A stretch of DNA of 64,000 bases from assembly GCF_030209435.1 (NCBI RefSeq), contig NZ_JARVRX010000002.1, forward strand, positions 248,001 through 312,000, in the 5' to 3' direction. How positions within the stretch are numbered: position 1 is the first letter of the stretch; every line of letters starts with the position of its first letter. A program made the translations under genes and the position numbers. The DNA is from Mycolicibacterium sp. lyk4-40-TYG-92. Its GTDB lineage: Bacteria > Actinomycetota > Actinomycetes > Mycobacteriales > Mycobacteriaceae. This document shows positions 41,296-51,236 of this stretch, piece by piece. The notes under the pieces were generated by a model, which worked only from the letters and a program-made list of their open reading frames with translations, had not been told where the DNA came from and searched no databases.

Positions 41296-42543
41296 ATGAG
41301 TGTGCACGCAGCTACGGACACCGATCTTCGCCAGCAGGTGCATGACGCCGCCCGGCGGGCCCGGGTCGCATCCCGTGCGCTGGCCACACTGACCACTCAA
41401 GCCAAGAACCGCGCGCTGCATGCGGCCGCGGATGCCGTGCTGGCTGCCGCCGACGTGGTGCTCGCCGCCAATTCCGAGGACATCGAGACGGCGCGCGCCG
41501 CCGGTACCGCCGAGGCGATGATCGACCGGCTGGCCCTGAACCCGCAGCGACTCGACGGCATCGCTGCCGGATTGCGGCAGGTCGCCGGGCTACCGGATCC
41601 GGTCGGTAAGGTCCTGCGCGGCAGCACGCTGCCCAACGGCCTGCAGATCCGTCAGCAGCGGGTGCCGCTGGGTGTCGTCGGCATGGTCTACGAGAGCCGT
41701 CCCAACGTGACGGTCGACGCGTTCGGGCTGGCGCTGAAGTCGGGTAACGCGGCGCTGCTGCGCGGCAGCTCGTCGGCGGCTCGGTCCAACGAGGCCCTGG
41801 TGACCGCGCTGCGGGCGGCGCTGGCTGCCGAGGGGCTGCCCGAGGACGCGGTACAGCTGCTGCCCAGCGAGGACCGCGCCAGCGTCACCCACCTGATCCA
41901 GGCCCGCGGTCTGGTCGACGTGGTGATCCCGCGCGGCGGCGCCGGCCTGATCGATGCCGTGGTGCGCGACGCCACCGTGCCGACCATCGAGACGGGCGTC
42001 GGCAACTGCCACGTCTACGTTCACGAGGCGGCCGATCTCGACATGGCCGAGAGCATCCTGCTCAACTCCAAGATCCGCCGCCCCAGCGTGTGCAACTCGG
42101 CAGAGACCCTTTTGGTCGACCGGGCCATCGCCGACGTCGCGCTGCCCCGGCTGGTGACTGCCCTGCAGGACGCCGGGGTGACGGTGCACCTGGACCCGAG
42201 TGAGGACGAGCTGCGGGCCGAGTTCCTGTCGCTGGACATCGCGGTTGCCGTCGTCGACGGTGTCGACGGCGCCATCGCGCACGTCAACGAATACGGCACC
42301 GGGCACACCGAATCCATCGTCACTACCAATCTTGCTGCGGCCCAGCGGTTCTCCGAACAGGTGGACGCCGCCGCGGTGATGGTCAACGCGTCGACGGCCT
42401 TCACCGACGGCGAGCAGTTCGGCTTCGGCGCCGAGATCGGTATCTCGACCCAGAAACTGCACGCCCGCGGCCCGATGGGGCTGCCGGAACTGACATCCAC
42501 CAAATGGATCGTGTGGGGCGACGGCCAGACCCGGCCCGTGTAA
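41296..42543 (+). CDS. proA: Gamma-glutamyl phosphate reductase
   Basis: The protein has 415 residues from ATG 41296. It is an aldehyde-dehydrogenase-fold reductase: [20 protein letters not shown] is the family signature, the catalytic Cys lies in [15 protein letters not shown], and [13 protein letters not shown] is near the C-terminus. It reduces the ProB product to glutamate semialdehyde with NADPH. Matches Rv2427c. An operon with the MoxR/VWA pair follows 12 bp later. Confidence 0.97.
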   Translation: MSVHAATDTDLRQQVHDAARRARVASRALATLTTQAKNRALHAAADAVLAAADVVLAANSEDIETARAAGTAEAMIDRLALNPQRLDGIAAGLRQVAGLPDPVGKVLRGSTLPNGLQIRQQRVPLGVVGMVYESRPNVTVDAFGLALKSGNAALLRGSSSAARSNEALVTALRAALAAEGLPEDAVQLLPSEDRASVTHLIQARGLVDVVIPRGGAGLIDAVVRDATVPTIETGVGNCHVYVHEAADLDMAESILLNSKIRRPSVCNSAETLLVDRAIADVALPRLVTALQDAGVTVHLDPSEDELRAEFLSLDIAVAVVDGVDGAIAHVNEYGTGHTESIVTTNLAAAQRFSEQVDAAAVMVNASTAFTDGEQFGFGAEIGISTQKLHARGPMGLPELTSTKWIVWGDGQTRPV

Positions 42544-42555
42544 GAGGAGAAGAAC

Positions 42556-43437
42556 TTGAGTACACCCGCTCGTTCCGTGCCGCTGTTCGCGGACATCGAT
42601 GACGTCGCCAAGCGACTCGCAGAGACCGGATACCTGCCCGATACCGCAACGGCCACAGCGGTTTTCCTGGCCGACCGGCTGGGCAAGCCGCTGCTGATCG
42701 AAGGACCGGCGGGTGTCGGTAAGACCGAACTGGCCCGGGCCATCGCCCAGTGCACCGGTTCGGAGTTGGTGCGGCTGCAGTGCTACGAGGGTGTCGACGA
42801 GGCCCGCGCGCTGTACGAGTGGAACCACGCCAAGCAGATTCTGCGGATTCAGTCCGGCCAGCAGTCCGGCGACTGGGACCAGACCAAGATGGACGTGTTC
42901 AGCGAGGAGTTTCTGCTGAGCCGCCCGCTGCTGACGGCCATCCGGCGCACCGAACCCACCGTGCTGCTGATCGACGAGACCGACAAGGCCGACATCGAGA
43001 TCGAGGGTCTGCTGCTGGAGATCCTGTCGGACTTCGCCGTCACCGTGCCCGAACTGGGCACCATCAAGGCCCAGCAGACGCCGCTGGTGGTGCTGACCTC
43101 GAACGCCACCCGCGAACTCTCCGAGGCGCTCAAGCGTCGCTGCCTGTTCCTGCACATCGACTTCCCCGACCCCGACCTGGAACGGCGCATCCTGCTGTCC
43201 CGGGTGCCCGAGCTGCCGGAGAAGATCGCCGACGAGCTGGTGCGGATCATCGGCGTGCTGCGCGGCATGCAGCTCAAGAAGTTGCCGTCGGTCGCCGAGA
43301 CCATCGACTGGGGCCGCACCGTGCTGGCGCTGGGCATGGACACCCTCGACGACGCGATGATCGCTGCCACGCTGGGCGTGGTGCTCAAGCACCAGTCCGA
43401 TCAGGTGCGCGCCGCCGGCGAGCTGAAACTGAACTAG
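42556..43437 (+). CDS. MoxR-family AAA+ ATPase
   Basis: The protein has 293 residues from TTG 42556 after AGAGGAGAAG. Walker A is EGPAGVGKTEL near residue 51, Walker B VLLIDETDKAD, and sensor 1 VVLTSNATRELS. MoxR ATPases act as chaperones with a VWA-domain partner to activate or load cofactors on other complexes; the partner is the next gene. Matches Rv2426c. Client unknown. Confidence 0.93.
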   Translation: MSTPARSVPLFADIDDVAKRLAETGYLPDTATATAVFLADRLGKPLLIEGPAGVGKTELARAIAQCTGSELVRLQCYEGVDEARALYEWNHAKQILRIQSGQQSGDWDQTKMDVFSEEFLLSRPLLTAIRRTEPTVLLIDETDKADIEIEGLLLEILSDFAVTVPELGTIKAQQTPLVVLTSNATRELSEALKRRCLFLHIDFPDPDLERRILLSRVPELPEKIADELVRIIGVLRGMQLKKLPSVAETIDWGRTVLALGMDTLDDAMIAATLGVVLKHQSDQVRAAGELKLN

Positions 43438-43445
43438 GACTCGCC

Positions 43446-44888
43446 ATGACTGGACGGACACCCGCGCAACCGCTTGCCCCGCAAGGCATTCCGGGCCACC
43501 TCGTGGGATTCGTCGAGGCCCTGCGGAAGGTGGGCATCAACGTCGGGCCGTCGGAGACGGTCGACGCCGGCCGGGTGATGGCCACCCTGGGGCTGGGTGA
43601 CCGCATGGTGCTGCGCGAGGGCCTGGCATGCGCGGTGTTGCGCCGGCCCGACCATCGCGAGACGTACAACGCGCTGTTCGACCTGTGGTTCCCCGCGGCG
43701 ATGGGGGACCGAGCCGTGTTGGAACTCGACGACGAAGACGACCCGGAGAACCGGCCCGACCGGATCCCGCCCGAGGACGTCGAGGGCATGCGGTCGGCAC
43801 TCATCGACCTGCTGTCCGACGCCGACATGGCCAACCTCGACGATCGCCTGATGGCGATGATCGCGCAGATCGTCGACGCCTACGGCAAGTACAACTCCAG
43901 CCGCGGCCCGTCGTACTCGTCGTACCAGGCGCTCAAAGCCATGGGCCTCGACCAGCTCGAAGGCAAACTGCTCGCCGGACTGCTGGCGCCCTACGGCGAC
44001 GAGCCGACGCCCACCCAGGAACAGATTGCCAAAGCGATTGCCGCCAAGCGCATTTCGCAGTTGCGGCACATGGTCGAATCGGAGACCAAGCGGCGCACGG
44101 CCGAGCAGATCGGCCGCGATCACGTGCAGACCTACGGCATCCCGCAACTCGCCGAGAATGTCGAATTCCTCAGGGCATCAGGCGAACAACTGCGCCAGAT
44201 GCGCAATGTCGTTGCGCCCCTGGCCCGTACGCTGGCCACCCGGCTGGCCGCGCGCCGGCGTCGTTCGCACGCCGGTCAGATCGACCTGCGCAAGACGCTG
44301 CGCAAGTCGATGTCCACGGGCGGCGTGCCCATCGATGTCGTCCTCAAGAAACCGCACCCGGCCCGTCCCGAGCTCGTGGTGCTGTGCGACGTCTCCGGCT
44401 CTGTCGCGGGCTTCAGCCACTTCACCCTGATGCTGGTGCACGCGCTGCGCCAGCAGTTCTCCCGGGTGCGGGTCTTCGCCTTCATCGACACGACCGACGA
44501 GGTCACCGAGCTGTTCGGGCCGGACGCCGACCTGGCCGTCGCGGTACAGAAGATCACCCGCGAGGCGGCCGTCTACACCCGTGACGGGCACTCCGACTAC
44601 GGCCACGCCTTCGTCTCGTTCATGGACAAGTGGCCCAATGCGCTCTCGCCGCGCACGGCCCTGCTGGTGCTCGGCGACGGCCGCAACAACTACCGCAATC
44701 CCCAGGCCGACCTGCTGGCCCACATGGTCAGTGCGAGCCGGCACGCGCACTGGCTCAACCCCGAGCCCAAGCACCTGTGGGGCAGCGGCGACTCGGCGAC
44801 CGCCAAGTATCAGGACGTCATCACCATGCACGAATGCCGGTCCGCCAAGCAGCTCGCGTCGGTGATCGACAACCTGCTGCCGGTCTAG
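43446..44888 (+). CDS. VWA-domain (CoxE-like) partner of the MoxR ATPase
   Basis: The protein has 480 residues from ATG 43446, 8 bp after the ATPase stop; an open frame upstream is a shadow. The N-terminal half is helical and charged. The C-terminal von Willebrand A domain has the MIDAS element [12 protein letters not shown] (DxSxS), with the later Thr and Asp in [11 protein letters not shown] and [10 protein letters not shown]. It resembles CoxE, which works with CoxD-type AAA+ proteins on carbon monoxide dehydrogenase. Matches Rv2425c. No molybdenum enzyme adjoins, so the client is open. Confidence 0.9.
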   Translation: MTGRTPAQPLAPQGIPGHLVGFVEALRKVGINVGPSETVDAGRVMATLGLGDRMVLREGLACAVLRRPDHRETYNALFDLWFPAAMGDRAVLELDDEDDPENRPDRIPPEDVEGMRSALIDLLSDADMANLDDRLMAMIAQIVDAYGKYNSSRGPSYSSYQALKAMGLDQLEGKLLAGLLAPYGDEPTPTQEQIAKAIAAKRISQLRHMVESETKRRTAEQIGRDHVQTYGIPQLAENVEFLRASGEQLRQMRNVVAPLARTLATRLAARRRRSHAGQIDLRKTLRKSMSTGGVPIDVVLKKPHPARPELVVLCDVSGSVAGFSHFTLMLVHALRQQFSRVRVFAFIDTTDEVTELFGPDADLAVAVQKITREAAVYTRDGHSDYGHAFVSFMDKWPNALSPRTALLVLGDGRNNYRNPQADLLAHMVSASRHAHWLNPEPKHLWGSGDSATAKYQDVITMHECRSAKQLASVIDNLLPV

Positions 44889-44943
44889 CCTGCGAGGTCC
44901 TGCCCCCGAGTTGGCTCCGAACACTGCCGTAAGCTGGCCAATC

Positions 44944-45573
44944 GTGACTCGACGCAGGCTGGGAGTGATGGGTGGGACGTTCGACCCCATCCACCATGGA
45001 CACCTCGTCGCGGCCAGTGAAGTGGCTGACCTGTTCGAACTCGACGAAGTGGTGTTCGTCCCCACCGGGCAGCCCTGGCAGAAGCGGGACCGACACGTCA
45101 CCGCCGCCGAGGACCGGTATCTGATGACGGTCATCGCGACGGCCGCCAATCCGCGGTTCTCGGTCAGCCGCGTCGACATCGATCGCGGCGGCCCCACCTA
45201 CACCAAGGACACCTTGCGGGATCTGGCCCGCCAAAATCCCGACACCGACCTGTTCTTCATCACCGGCGCCGACGCGCTGGCCTCGATCCTGTCCTGGCAG
45301 AACTGGGAGGAGCTGTTTTCCACGGCCCGGTTCATCGGGGTCAGCCGGCCCGGCTACGAGCTCGACGGCAAGCACATCGAGGAAGCCCAGAAAGAACTGC
45401 CGCCCGACGCCCTGACACTGGTCGAGGTGCCCGCGCTGGCCATCTCGTCGAGCGACTGCCGTCGCCGCGCCCAGGCCAACCGGCCCATCTGGTACCTGGT
45501 GCCCGACGGTGTCGTCCAATACGTATCCAAACGTGGGCTCTATCAGGCCACGGACAAGCAGGAGAGTTCATGA
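44944..45573 (+). CDS. nadD: Nicotinate-mononucleotide adenylyltransferase
   Basis: The protein has 209 residues from GTG 44944; a TAAGCT -10 box (44930-44935) ends 8 nt before it, suggesting a near-leaderless m[18 protein letters not shown] is the nucleotidyltransferase HxGH motif, and [24 protein letters not shown] is the conserved C-terminus. It forms nicotinic acid adenine dinucleotide, the substrate of NadE at 31-33 kb. Overlaps rsfS by 4 bp. Matches Rv2421c. Confidence 0.96.
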   Translation: MTRRRLGVMGGTFDPIHHGHLVAASEVADLFELDEVVFVPTGQPWQKRDRHVTAAEDRYLMTVIATAANPRFSVSRVDIDRGGPTYTKDTLRDLARQNPDTDLFFITGADALASILSWQNWEELFSTARFIGVSRPGYELDGKHIEEAQKELPPDALTLVEVPALAISSSDCRRRAQANRPIWYLVPDGVVQYVSKRGLYQATDKQESS

Positions 45574-45983
45574 CTGCCACGCAAGAAGCCCTCAGCATGG
45601 CGACGGTCGCCGCCCGTGCGGCGGCCGCCAAGCTCGGCGAGAACATCAGCGTCATCGACGTCTCGGATCAGTTGGTCATCACCGACTACTTCGTCATCGC
45701 CTCGGCGTCCAACGACCGCCAGGTCAACGCCATCGTCGACGAGGTCGAGGAGAAGATGCGCTGGGCGGGCCACAAGCCGGCCCGTCGCGAAGGCGCCCGC
45801 GAGGGCCGCTGGGTGCTGCTCGACTACGTCGACATCGTGGTGCACATCCAGCACCAGGAAGAGCGCGAGTACTACGCGCTGGACCGGCTGTGGCGGGACT
45901 GCCCGGCCGTCGAGGTCGACCTGGATGGGGAGCTGCCGGTGAACCCTGACGGTGACGACGCGTCCGACGAGGACGGCGAGTGA
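45570..45983 (+). CDS. rsfS: Ribosomal silencing factor RsfS
   Basis: The protein has 137 residues. Core words are [27 protein letters not shown] and [16 protein letters not shown], matching the RsfS/Iojap family; the last 20 residues are acidic. It binds L14 on the 50S subunit and blocks joining of subunits during starvation. Coupled by 4-bp overlaps to nadD before and gpgP after. Matches Rv2420c. Confidence 0.95.
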   Translation: MTATQEALSMATVAARAAAAKLGENISVIDVSDQLVITDYFVIASASNDRQVNAIVDEVEEKMRWAGHKPARREGAREGRWVLLDYVDIVVHIQHQEEREYYALDRLWRDCPAVEVDLDGELPVNPDGDDASDEDGE

Positions 45984-46648
45984 GGAACCGCCGCCTCCTG
46001 CTGCTGCGTCACGGTCAGACGGAGTACAACGCCACCAGCCGGATGCAGGGCCAGCTCGACACCGACCTCAGTGATCTGGGCCGGGCGCAGGCGGTGGCGG
46101 CGGCCGAGGTGCTGGCCAAGCGTCAGCCCCTGGTGATCGTGTCGTCCGACCTGCGCCGGGCTCTCGACACCGCGACGACGCTGGGGGACCAGGCCGGGAT
46201 GCCGGTGTCGATCGACGAACGGCTGCGCGAGACGCACCTGGGGGACTGGCAGGGCCTGACCCATCACGAGGTCGACGCCATCGCGCCCGGGGCGCGGCTG
46301 GCCTGGCGTGACGATGCCCGCTGGGCACCGCACAACGGCGAGAGCCGGGTGGACGTGGCGAACCGCAGCCTTCCGGTGGTGTCCGAGCAGATTCGCAATC
46401 TGCCCGAATGGGGTGTTGACGAGGTCGACCGCCCCGTCGTGCTCGTCGCGCACGGCGGGCTGATCGCCGCCCTGACCGCCGCCCTGCTCGAGCTGCCGGT
46501 GGACAACTGGCCGATACTCGGGGGCATGGGCAACGCCAGCTGGGTGCAGCTGTCCGGGCACAGCGCCGGACTGGCGGACGACGACCCCGTCAAGTGGCGT
46601 CTGGATGTGTGGAACGCCTCGGCTCAGGTGGCCAACGATGTCCTCTGA
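45980..46648 (+). CDS. gpgP: Glucosyl-3-phosphoglycerate phosphatase (histidine phosphatase family)
   Basis: The protein has 222 residues from GTG 45980. [20 protein letters not shown] has the phospho-accepting His near residue 10; [10 protein letters not shown] and [10 protein letters not shown] complete the active site. By position and sequence it equals Rv2419c, which dephosphorylates glucosyl-3-phosphoglycerate to glucosylglycerate, a precursor of methylglucose lipopolysaccharides. Its 3-prime end overlaps octT by 11 bp. General phosphatase annotation is possible but synteny favours GpgP. Confidence 0.92.
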   Translation: MRNRRLLLLRHGQTEYNATSRMQGQLDTDLSDLGRAQAVAAAEVLAKRQPLVIVSSDLRRALDTATTLGDQAGMPVSIDERLRETHLGDWQGLTHHEVDAIAPGARLAWRDDARWAPHNGESRVDVANRSLPVVSEQIRNLPEWGVDEVDRPVVLVAHGGLIAALTAALLELPVDNWPILGGMGNASWVQLSGHSAGLADDDPVKWRLDVWNASAQVANDVL

Positions 46649-47390
46649 GACACCGACTACTCCGAAGAAGCCCGTTCTCCTCGTCTTCTGCGACTCGCTG
46701 TCCTACTACGGACCGACCGGCGGCCTGCCGTCGGACGATCCGCGCATCTGGCCCAACATCGTTGCCTCGCAACTCGGTTGGGACCTGGAACTGATCGGCC
46801 GTATCGGCTGGACGTGCCGCGACGTGTGGTGGGCCGCGACGCAGGACCCACGGTCATGGGCGGCGCTGCCGAAGGCCGGCGCGGTGATCTTCGCTACCTG
46901 CGGCATGGACTCGCTGCCGTCGCCGCTCCCGACGGCGCTGCGGGAACTGATCCGCTACGTGCGGCCGCCGTGGCTGCGCCGCATCGTGCGGGACGGCTAC
47001 GGCTGGCTGCAGCCACGGCTGTCCCCGCTCGCCCGGCCCGCGCTGCCGGCACACCTGACGGTCGAATATCTCGAAGAGACCCGCGGGGCAATCGATTTCA
47101 ACCGTCCCGGCATTCCATTCGTGGCGACCATCCCGTCGGTGCACATCGCGGAGACCTATGGCAGCTCGCACCGGTGGCGTGACGCCACGGTCTCGGCGAT
47201 CACCGACTGGGCTGACCAGAAGCAGATTCCGGTCGTCGACCTCAAGGCCGCCGTCGGTGACGAGGTGATGTCGGGCCGGGCGAACCCGGACGGTATCCAC
47301 TGGAACTTCGAGGCGCACCGTGCCGTCGCCGAACTCATGCTCAAGGGACTGGCCGAGGCCGGTGTGGTGTCGCAGCGGACTGACGACTAG
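46638..47390 (+). CDS. octT: Diglucosylglycerate octanoyltransferase (SGNH fold)
   Basis: The protein has 250 residues from ATG 46638, inside the end of gpg[17 protein letters not shown] is the GDSL-like block with the catalytic Ser, and [19 protein letters not shown] carries the Asp and His. Equals Rv2418c by position; that enzyme transfers octanoate to diglucosylglycerate in methylglucose lipopolysaccharide synthesis, directly following the GpgP step. The gene pair thus encodes consecutive parts of one pathway. Confidence 0.9.
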   Translation: MSSETPTTPKKPVLLVFCDSLSYYGPTGGLPSDDPRIWPNIVASQLGWDLELIGRIGWTCRDVWWAATQDPRSWAALPKAGAVIFATCGMDSLPSPLPTALRELIRYVRPPWLRRIVRDGYGWLQPRLSPLARPALPAHLTVEYLEETRGAIDFNRPGIPFVATIPSVHIAETYGSSHRWRDATVSAITDWADQKQIPVVDLKAAVGDEVMSGRANPDGIHWNFEAHRAVAELMLKGLAEAGVVSQRTDD

Positions 47391-47392
47391 CG

Positions 47393-48229
47393 ATGACAGT
47401 GGTGGTGGTCACCGACTCGTCGGCGCGGCTTGATCCAGATGAGTTGAAGCGCTGGGACATCCGGGTCGTGCCGCTGCATGTCCTGCAGGACGGCATGGAT
47501 TACCAGGACGGGGTCGACCCGATTCCGCAGGACATCCAGGACCGGTCGCACGTATCCACCTCGGGCGCGGCGCCCGCGGACCTGACCGACATCTATAAGC
47601 AGGCGCTGGCCGACAGTGGCGGCGACGGCGTGGTCGCGGTGCATCTTTCGGCAGGTCTGTCGAGCACGTTCAGTGCCGCCGCAGCCGTCGGACGCGAGCT
47701 GGGTTCCGCTGTGCGCGTGGTTAATTCACGGTCGGCGGCGATGGGCGTCGGATTCGTGGCCCTGGCCGCGGCTCGAGCCGCAGCGGCCGGCGCGGACCTC
47801 GATGCTGTTGAGGCGCAGGCGCGTTCGGAGTCCGGCAAGCAACACGGATTCATCGTCGTGCACCGGCTGGACAACCTGCGTCGCAGTGGCCGCATCGGCA
47901 CGGCGGCATCCTGGCTCGGCACCGCGTTGTCGCTGAAGCCGTTGCTGCAGTTGGACATCGATGGCCGCCTCGTGCTGGACCAACGGATCCGGACCGTCGC
48001 CAAGGCACACGCTGCGATGATCGAGCGGGTGGTCGCGCTGGTCGGCGACCGGCCCGCGTCGATTGCCGTGCACCATGTCGACAATCACGACGATGCCGCC
48101 CAGATCGGTGCCGCGCTGACTTCCCTTCTGCCCCAGGTCGAATCGCTCGTGGTGACCGATATGGGGCCGGTGCTGGCGGTGCACGTCGGCTCCGGCGCCG
48201 TCGGCGTGATCGTCAACACCGCGGAGTAG
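47393..48229 (+). CDS. DegV-family fatty-acid-binding protein
   Basis: The protein has 278 residues from ATG 47393, 2 bp after octT. VVVTDSSARLD opens the DegV fold; HLSAGLSSTFSAA and DNLRRSGRIGTAAS line the lipid-binding cleft. DegV proteins hold a fatty acid (FakB in Firmicutes presents it to a kinase). Matches Rv2417c, the last gene of the block shared with M. tuberculosis. Linkage to octT suggests handling of octanoyl or other acyl groups. Confidence 0.92.
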   Translation: MTVVVVTDSSARLDPDELKRWDIRVVPLHVLQDGMDYQDGVDPIPQDIQDRSHVSTSGAAPADLTDIYKQALADSGGDGVVAVHLSAGLSSTFSAAAAVGRELGSAVRVVNSRSAAMGVGFVALAAARAAAAGADLDAVEAQARSESGKQHGFIVVHRLDNLRRSGRIGTAASWLGTALSLKPLLQLDIDGRLVLDQRIRTVAKAHAAMIERVVALVGDRPASIAVHHVDNHDDAAQIGAALTSLLPQVESLVVTDMGPVLAVHVGSGAVGVIVNTAE

Positions 48230-48424
48230 CGCCCGCCCGGTGCTCGTTTCCTTGGCCCGGTGCGTACATGCCCGGACCGGTAACGCCCACCTACGCAGAT
48301 CAGGGGCCGCGGCGCGGCTCCGCTTTCGAGTACCCGTCTACTCGCGCCCTGGCGTCGCTGTGGTTGCACTCTGAAATCCCCAGCGGCAATCCATCGCCGC
48401 GAACCCCTTTGAAAGGTGACGATG

Positions 48425-48628
48425 ATGAGCCACACCGTGAACCTCGGCTGGACCCACGCCCTGACCGTACATGCGCCGACCATGCCCCGGTGGGTGGTCA
48501 ATGCCGAACATGTCATCGGTGACGCGGTGCACCGGTTGACAGACGAGCACCCCGCGACCCCCGTCTACGACACGCACCTGGACTTCATCGAGGATGCGCT
48601 GATGGCGCGCGAAATGTACCGGCTGTGA
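48425..48628 (+). CDS. Small hypothetical protein
   Basis: The protein has 67 residues. ATG 48425 (or 48422) follows GAAAGG at good spacing. It contains aromatic and charged residues typical of a folded domain (MPRWVVNAEHVIGDAVHRLTD, then a C-terminal helix FIEDALMAREMYRL). No family is recognised. It stands alone between the degV-family gene and a convergent dehydrogenase whose end is 11 bp away. Confidence 0.55.
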   Translation: MSHTVNLGWTHALTVHAPTMPRWVVNAEHVIGDAVHRLTDEHPATPVYDTHLDFIEDALMAREMYRL

Positions 48629-48639
48629 ACGCTTTTGGG

Positions 48640-49689
48640 CTATCCGGCGAACCGTCCCGTGACCGGCGGCAGATCCTTGAGCGTCAGGATGCCCGGCGCC
48701 GCGGCCACCACCGCGGGTACTGCATTGGTCACCGGCAGCGCCGTGTAGATCATGCCGAGGCCGTTGAGGCTGACCTCGCTCCAGTCCTTCGACGGGAGGC
48801 AGTAGACGACGGTGCGCATGTTGGGCACGCCGAACACCTGGATGACGTGACCGTGTGCGACGGGCTTGGGTGGGGTGACGTGGTTGCCCATGATCCAGTT
48901 GAAGCCGACGCTGACGACGTTCTTGTCCCCGGCCCAGCCGCGGTGATACCCGTAGACGCTGGCGACGGTGCCTTTCGGAATCTGCATGAACCCCAAATCG
49001 GAGTCTTCGGTGGCGGGAGTGAAGGTGACGTCGAAGGTGATCCGGTCCAGGTGGGCGCCGATGGCGTCGGCCATCATCGCGGCTGACTCGGCGAACACTT
49101 CGCTTTCCAGCCGCACACTCTCGGCCAGGCCCGGCGTCTCGGGGTCCTTGCCGAATCCCATGGCGGCCATGGTGCCCGCCGATTCGTAGACGCCGCAGTC
49201 GACCGATTCGGTGATGCGGATCTCGTCGACGCTCTCGCACGCGCTCGACAGCACCATGCCCATCATGTTCGTCAGACCGGGATGGGCGCCGCTGCCGAAG
49301 ATCGTGGAATTGCCTGCCTCGCAGGCCTTCTGGATGCGCGCCAGGTCCTCCGGAGACTGCTTGCCACCGGTGATCCAGGCCGCGCTGGAACAGACGTTGA
49401 TGCCGGACTCCAGCAGGCGCACCAGCTCGTCGACACTGGGCCAGATCGGGTTGTAGCAGCAGGCGTCCGGCTTGAGGGCAACGAGTTCTTCGATGTCGTT
49501 GGTGGCCTTGATGCCCGTGGGCTCGGACCAGCCGGCCAGCTCGGCCGCGTCCACCCCGACCTTGTCGACGCCGTAGGCGTAGACGCCGACCAGCTCCATG
49601 TCGTCACGGGCGATGATGGCGTGCAGGGACCGCTTGCCGATGTTGCCGGTGGTCCACTGGATGACGCGGAGCGGGCGGTCGGTGGTCAT
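48640..49689 (-). CDS. NAD(P)H-dependent dehydrogenase, DapB-like N-terminal domain
   Basis: The protein has 349 residues; ATG 49689 follows GAGGAGG at ideal spacing, so a longer start at 49722 is rejected. VIQWTTGNIGKRSL near the N-terminus is the Rossmann loop of the dihydrodipicolinate-reductase-like family common in mycobacteria, with FGSGAHPGLTNMMGMVLS in the middle. Members are annotated amine dehydrogenase or DapB-like; true DapB is about 245 residues, so lysine synthesis is unlikely. Substrate unknown. Confidence 0.85.
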   Translation of the reverse strand: MTTDRPLRVIQWTTGNIGKRSLHAIIARDDMELVGVYAYGVDKVGVDAAELAGWSEPTGIKATNDIEELVALKPDACCYNPIWPSVDELVRLLESGINVCSSAAWITGGKQSPEDLARIQKACEAGNSTIFGSGAHPGLTNMMGMVLSSACESVDEIRITESVDCGVYESAGTMAAMGFGKDPETPGLAESVRLESEVFAESAAMMADAIGAHLDRITFDVTFTPATEDSDLGFMQIPKGTVASVYGYHRGWAGDKNVVSVGFNWIMGNHVTPPKPVAHGHVIQVFGVPNMRTVVYCLPSKDWSEVSLNGLGMIYTALPVTNAVPAVVAAAPGILTLKDLPPVTGRFAG

Positions 49690-50311
49690 GGAGGCCTCCT
49701 CGTTGGGGCGGTGCGCTTTCACTAGACACTATGCCGCAGGTGTCTACCCGGCTTCCGGCGTCCCGGTGTCCGGGCGATTCATCACATGGATGTCAAAAAG
49801 CTGGGTCGGACCCCTGACCGCGGCGGCTGGCGTGCCCTGGGCAGGGACAAGATAGCCCGATCTCCCAAGGGCCGCAGACGTGCGGCGAGTTAATGCACCA
49901 GGTGCCGAGGGTAAGTGGTCGCCGGATGAAACCCCCTGACAACGTAAGCGGCATTATGTTAGTGTGATCGCTGCGTATGATCCAGAGCACATCCGATGCG
50001 GGTTGTGACACCGGCTGACGCTGGCGACAAATCCGGTGACACAACGTGTTTGGGTCTAGCAACGGCGATGAAGAAGCAGAGAAAGTGTTCTCGTCTACAT
50101 AGTTCGAATTATGAAACTACGCGTGGGTCCGGCGACGTGCATGCCGAACGTTCCCGTCGTCGGTCGCCGCTCGAAGTTTCTGTGGAATGCGAGCCAAGTG
50201 ATCGAGACCGAACTCGGCATCTCCTGATGCAGTGGTGAGCATGGTGCAAAGCCTGTCGTCACGAAACGAACATGGGCCATCTAGCTCGAATATGACTGAG
50301 GTGCAGGAGTT
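49690..50311. other. Long intergenic region before the MPT51-like gene
   Basis: This 620-bp region has no convincing gene. It carries the promoter/operator at 49936-49965. A predicted transcript from there would have a leader of about 340 nt before the MPT51-like gene, or could express a small frame (ATG 49996, 80 codons, no recognisable motif) or a 13-codon frame at ATG 49977. Confidence 0.45.
49936..49965 (+). promoter_or_regulatory. Promoter with embedded AACRTAA-N6-TTAYGTT operator (site 1)
   Basis: CTGACA (49936-49941), an 18-bp spacer and TAGTGT (49960-49965) form a rightward promoter. AACGTAA (49941-49947) and TTATGTT (49954-49960) form an inverted repeat with one mismatch that occupies the spacer exactly. 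The same register is found at 63661-63680 and, in reverse, at 63397-63416. Confidence 0.65.
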
Positions 50312-51214
50312 TTGAGGAAATCGTTGATCGACCTGCGACGGCTACCGGCCATGGCCGGCGCAGTGTTGCTCGTTACCGCAGGGCTGGCCTTCGGAGCCGG
50401 CGCAGCGCAGGCGGCCGGCGTCGAGACGCTGATGGTGCCCTCGGCCGCGATGGGCCGGGACATCCCGGTGTCGTTCCAGGCCGGCGGTCCGCACGCGGTC
50501 TATCTCCTCGATGCCTTCAACGCCGGCCCGGATGTCAGCAACTGGGTCACCGCCGGCAACGCCATGGGCACGATGGCGGGTAAGGGCATCTCGGTGGTCG
50601 CACCCGCCGGCGGCGCGTTCAGCTTCTACACCAACTGGGAGCAGGACGGCAGCAAGCAGTGGGAGACCTTCCTGAGCCAGGAGCTGCCCGACTACCTGGC
50701 CGCCACCAAGGGCCTGGCCCCGAACGGCCACGGCGTCGTCGGTGCGGCCCAGGGCGGCACCGCCGCGTTGGCCCTGGCCGAGTTCCACCCGGACAGGTTC
50801 CGCTTCGCGGGCTCGCTGTCGGGCTTCCTGACGCCGTCGTCGACGACGTTCAACGGCGCCATCACCGCCGGCATGCGTGAATTCGGCGGCGTGGACACCT
50901 ACGGCATGTGGGGCGCCCCCCAGCTGGGCCGCTGGAAGTGGCACGACCCGGATGTGCACGTGAGCCTGCTGAACCAGAACAACACCCGGATCTGGGTGTT
51001 CAGCCCGTCGACGGTCACCTGCAGCGACCCGGCGGCCATGATCGGTTACTGCGACCAGGCGCAGGGCAGCAACCGCGCCTTCTACGCGCATTACCGGAGC
51101 GTGGGCGGCCACAACGGGCACTTCGACTTCCCGGACGGCCCCCAGCACGACTGGGGCAGCTGGAGCGGTCAGCTCGGCGCCATGTCGGGCGAACTAGTCA
51201 GCGTTATCAAATAG
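50312..51214 (+). CDS. MPT51 (FbpD)-like secreted non-catalytic antigen 85 homologue
   Basis: The precursor has about 300 residues. TTG 50312 or TTG 50324 could be the start; GAGGAA at 50314 suits the second. A signal peptide ends at GAAQAAGV. The rest has the antigen 85 alpha/beta fold with VSNWVTAGNAM, FHPDRFRFAGSLSGFL and GMWGAPQLGRWKWHDP, close to MPT51. The nucleophile elbow is GAAQGG (Gln near 147 instead of Ser), so mycolyl transfer is not expected; MPT51 binds carbohydrate or fibronectin. In M. tuberculosis it lies next to fbpA, but here it precedes an MceG-type ATPase by 22 bp. Confidence 0.9.
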   Translation: MRKSLIDLRRLPAMAGAVLLVTAGLAFGAGAAQAAGVETLMVPSAAMGRDIPVSFQAGGPHAVYLLDAFNAGPDVSNWVTAGNAMGTMAGKGISVVAPAGGAFSFYTNWEQDGSKQWETFLSQELPDYLAATKGLAPNGHGVVGAAQGGTAALALAEFHPDRFRFAGSLSGFLTPSSTTFNGAITAGMREFGGVDTYGMWGAPQLGRWKWHDPDVHVSLLNQNNTRIWVFSPSTVTCSDPAAMIGYCDQAQGSNRAFYAHYRSVGGHNGHFDFPDGPQHDWGSWSGQLGAMSGELVSVIK

Positions 51215-51236
51215 GTTTTGGTGGAAGGGAATTCAT

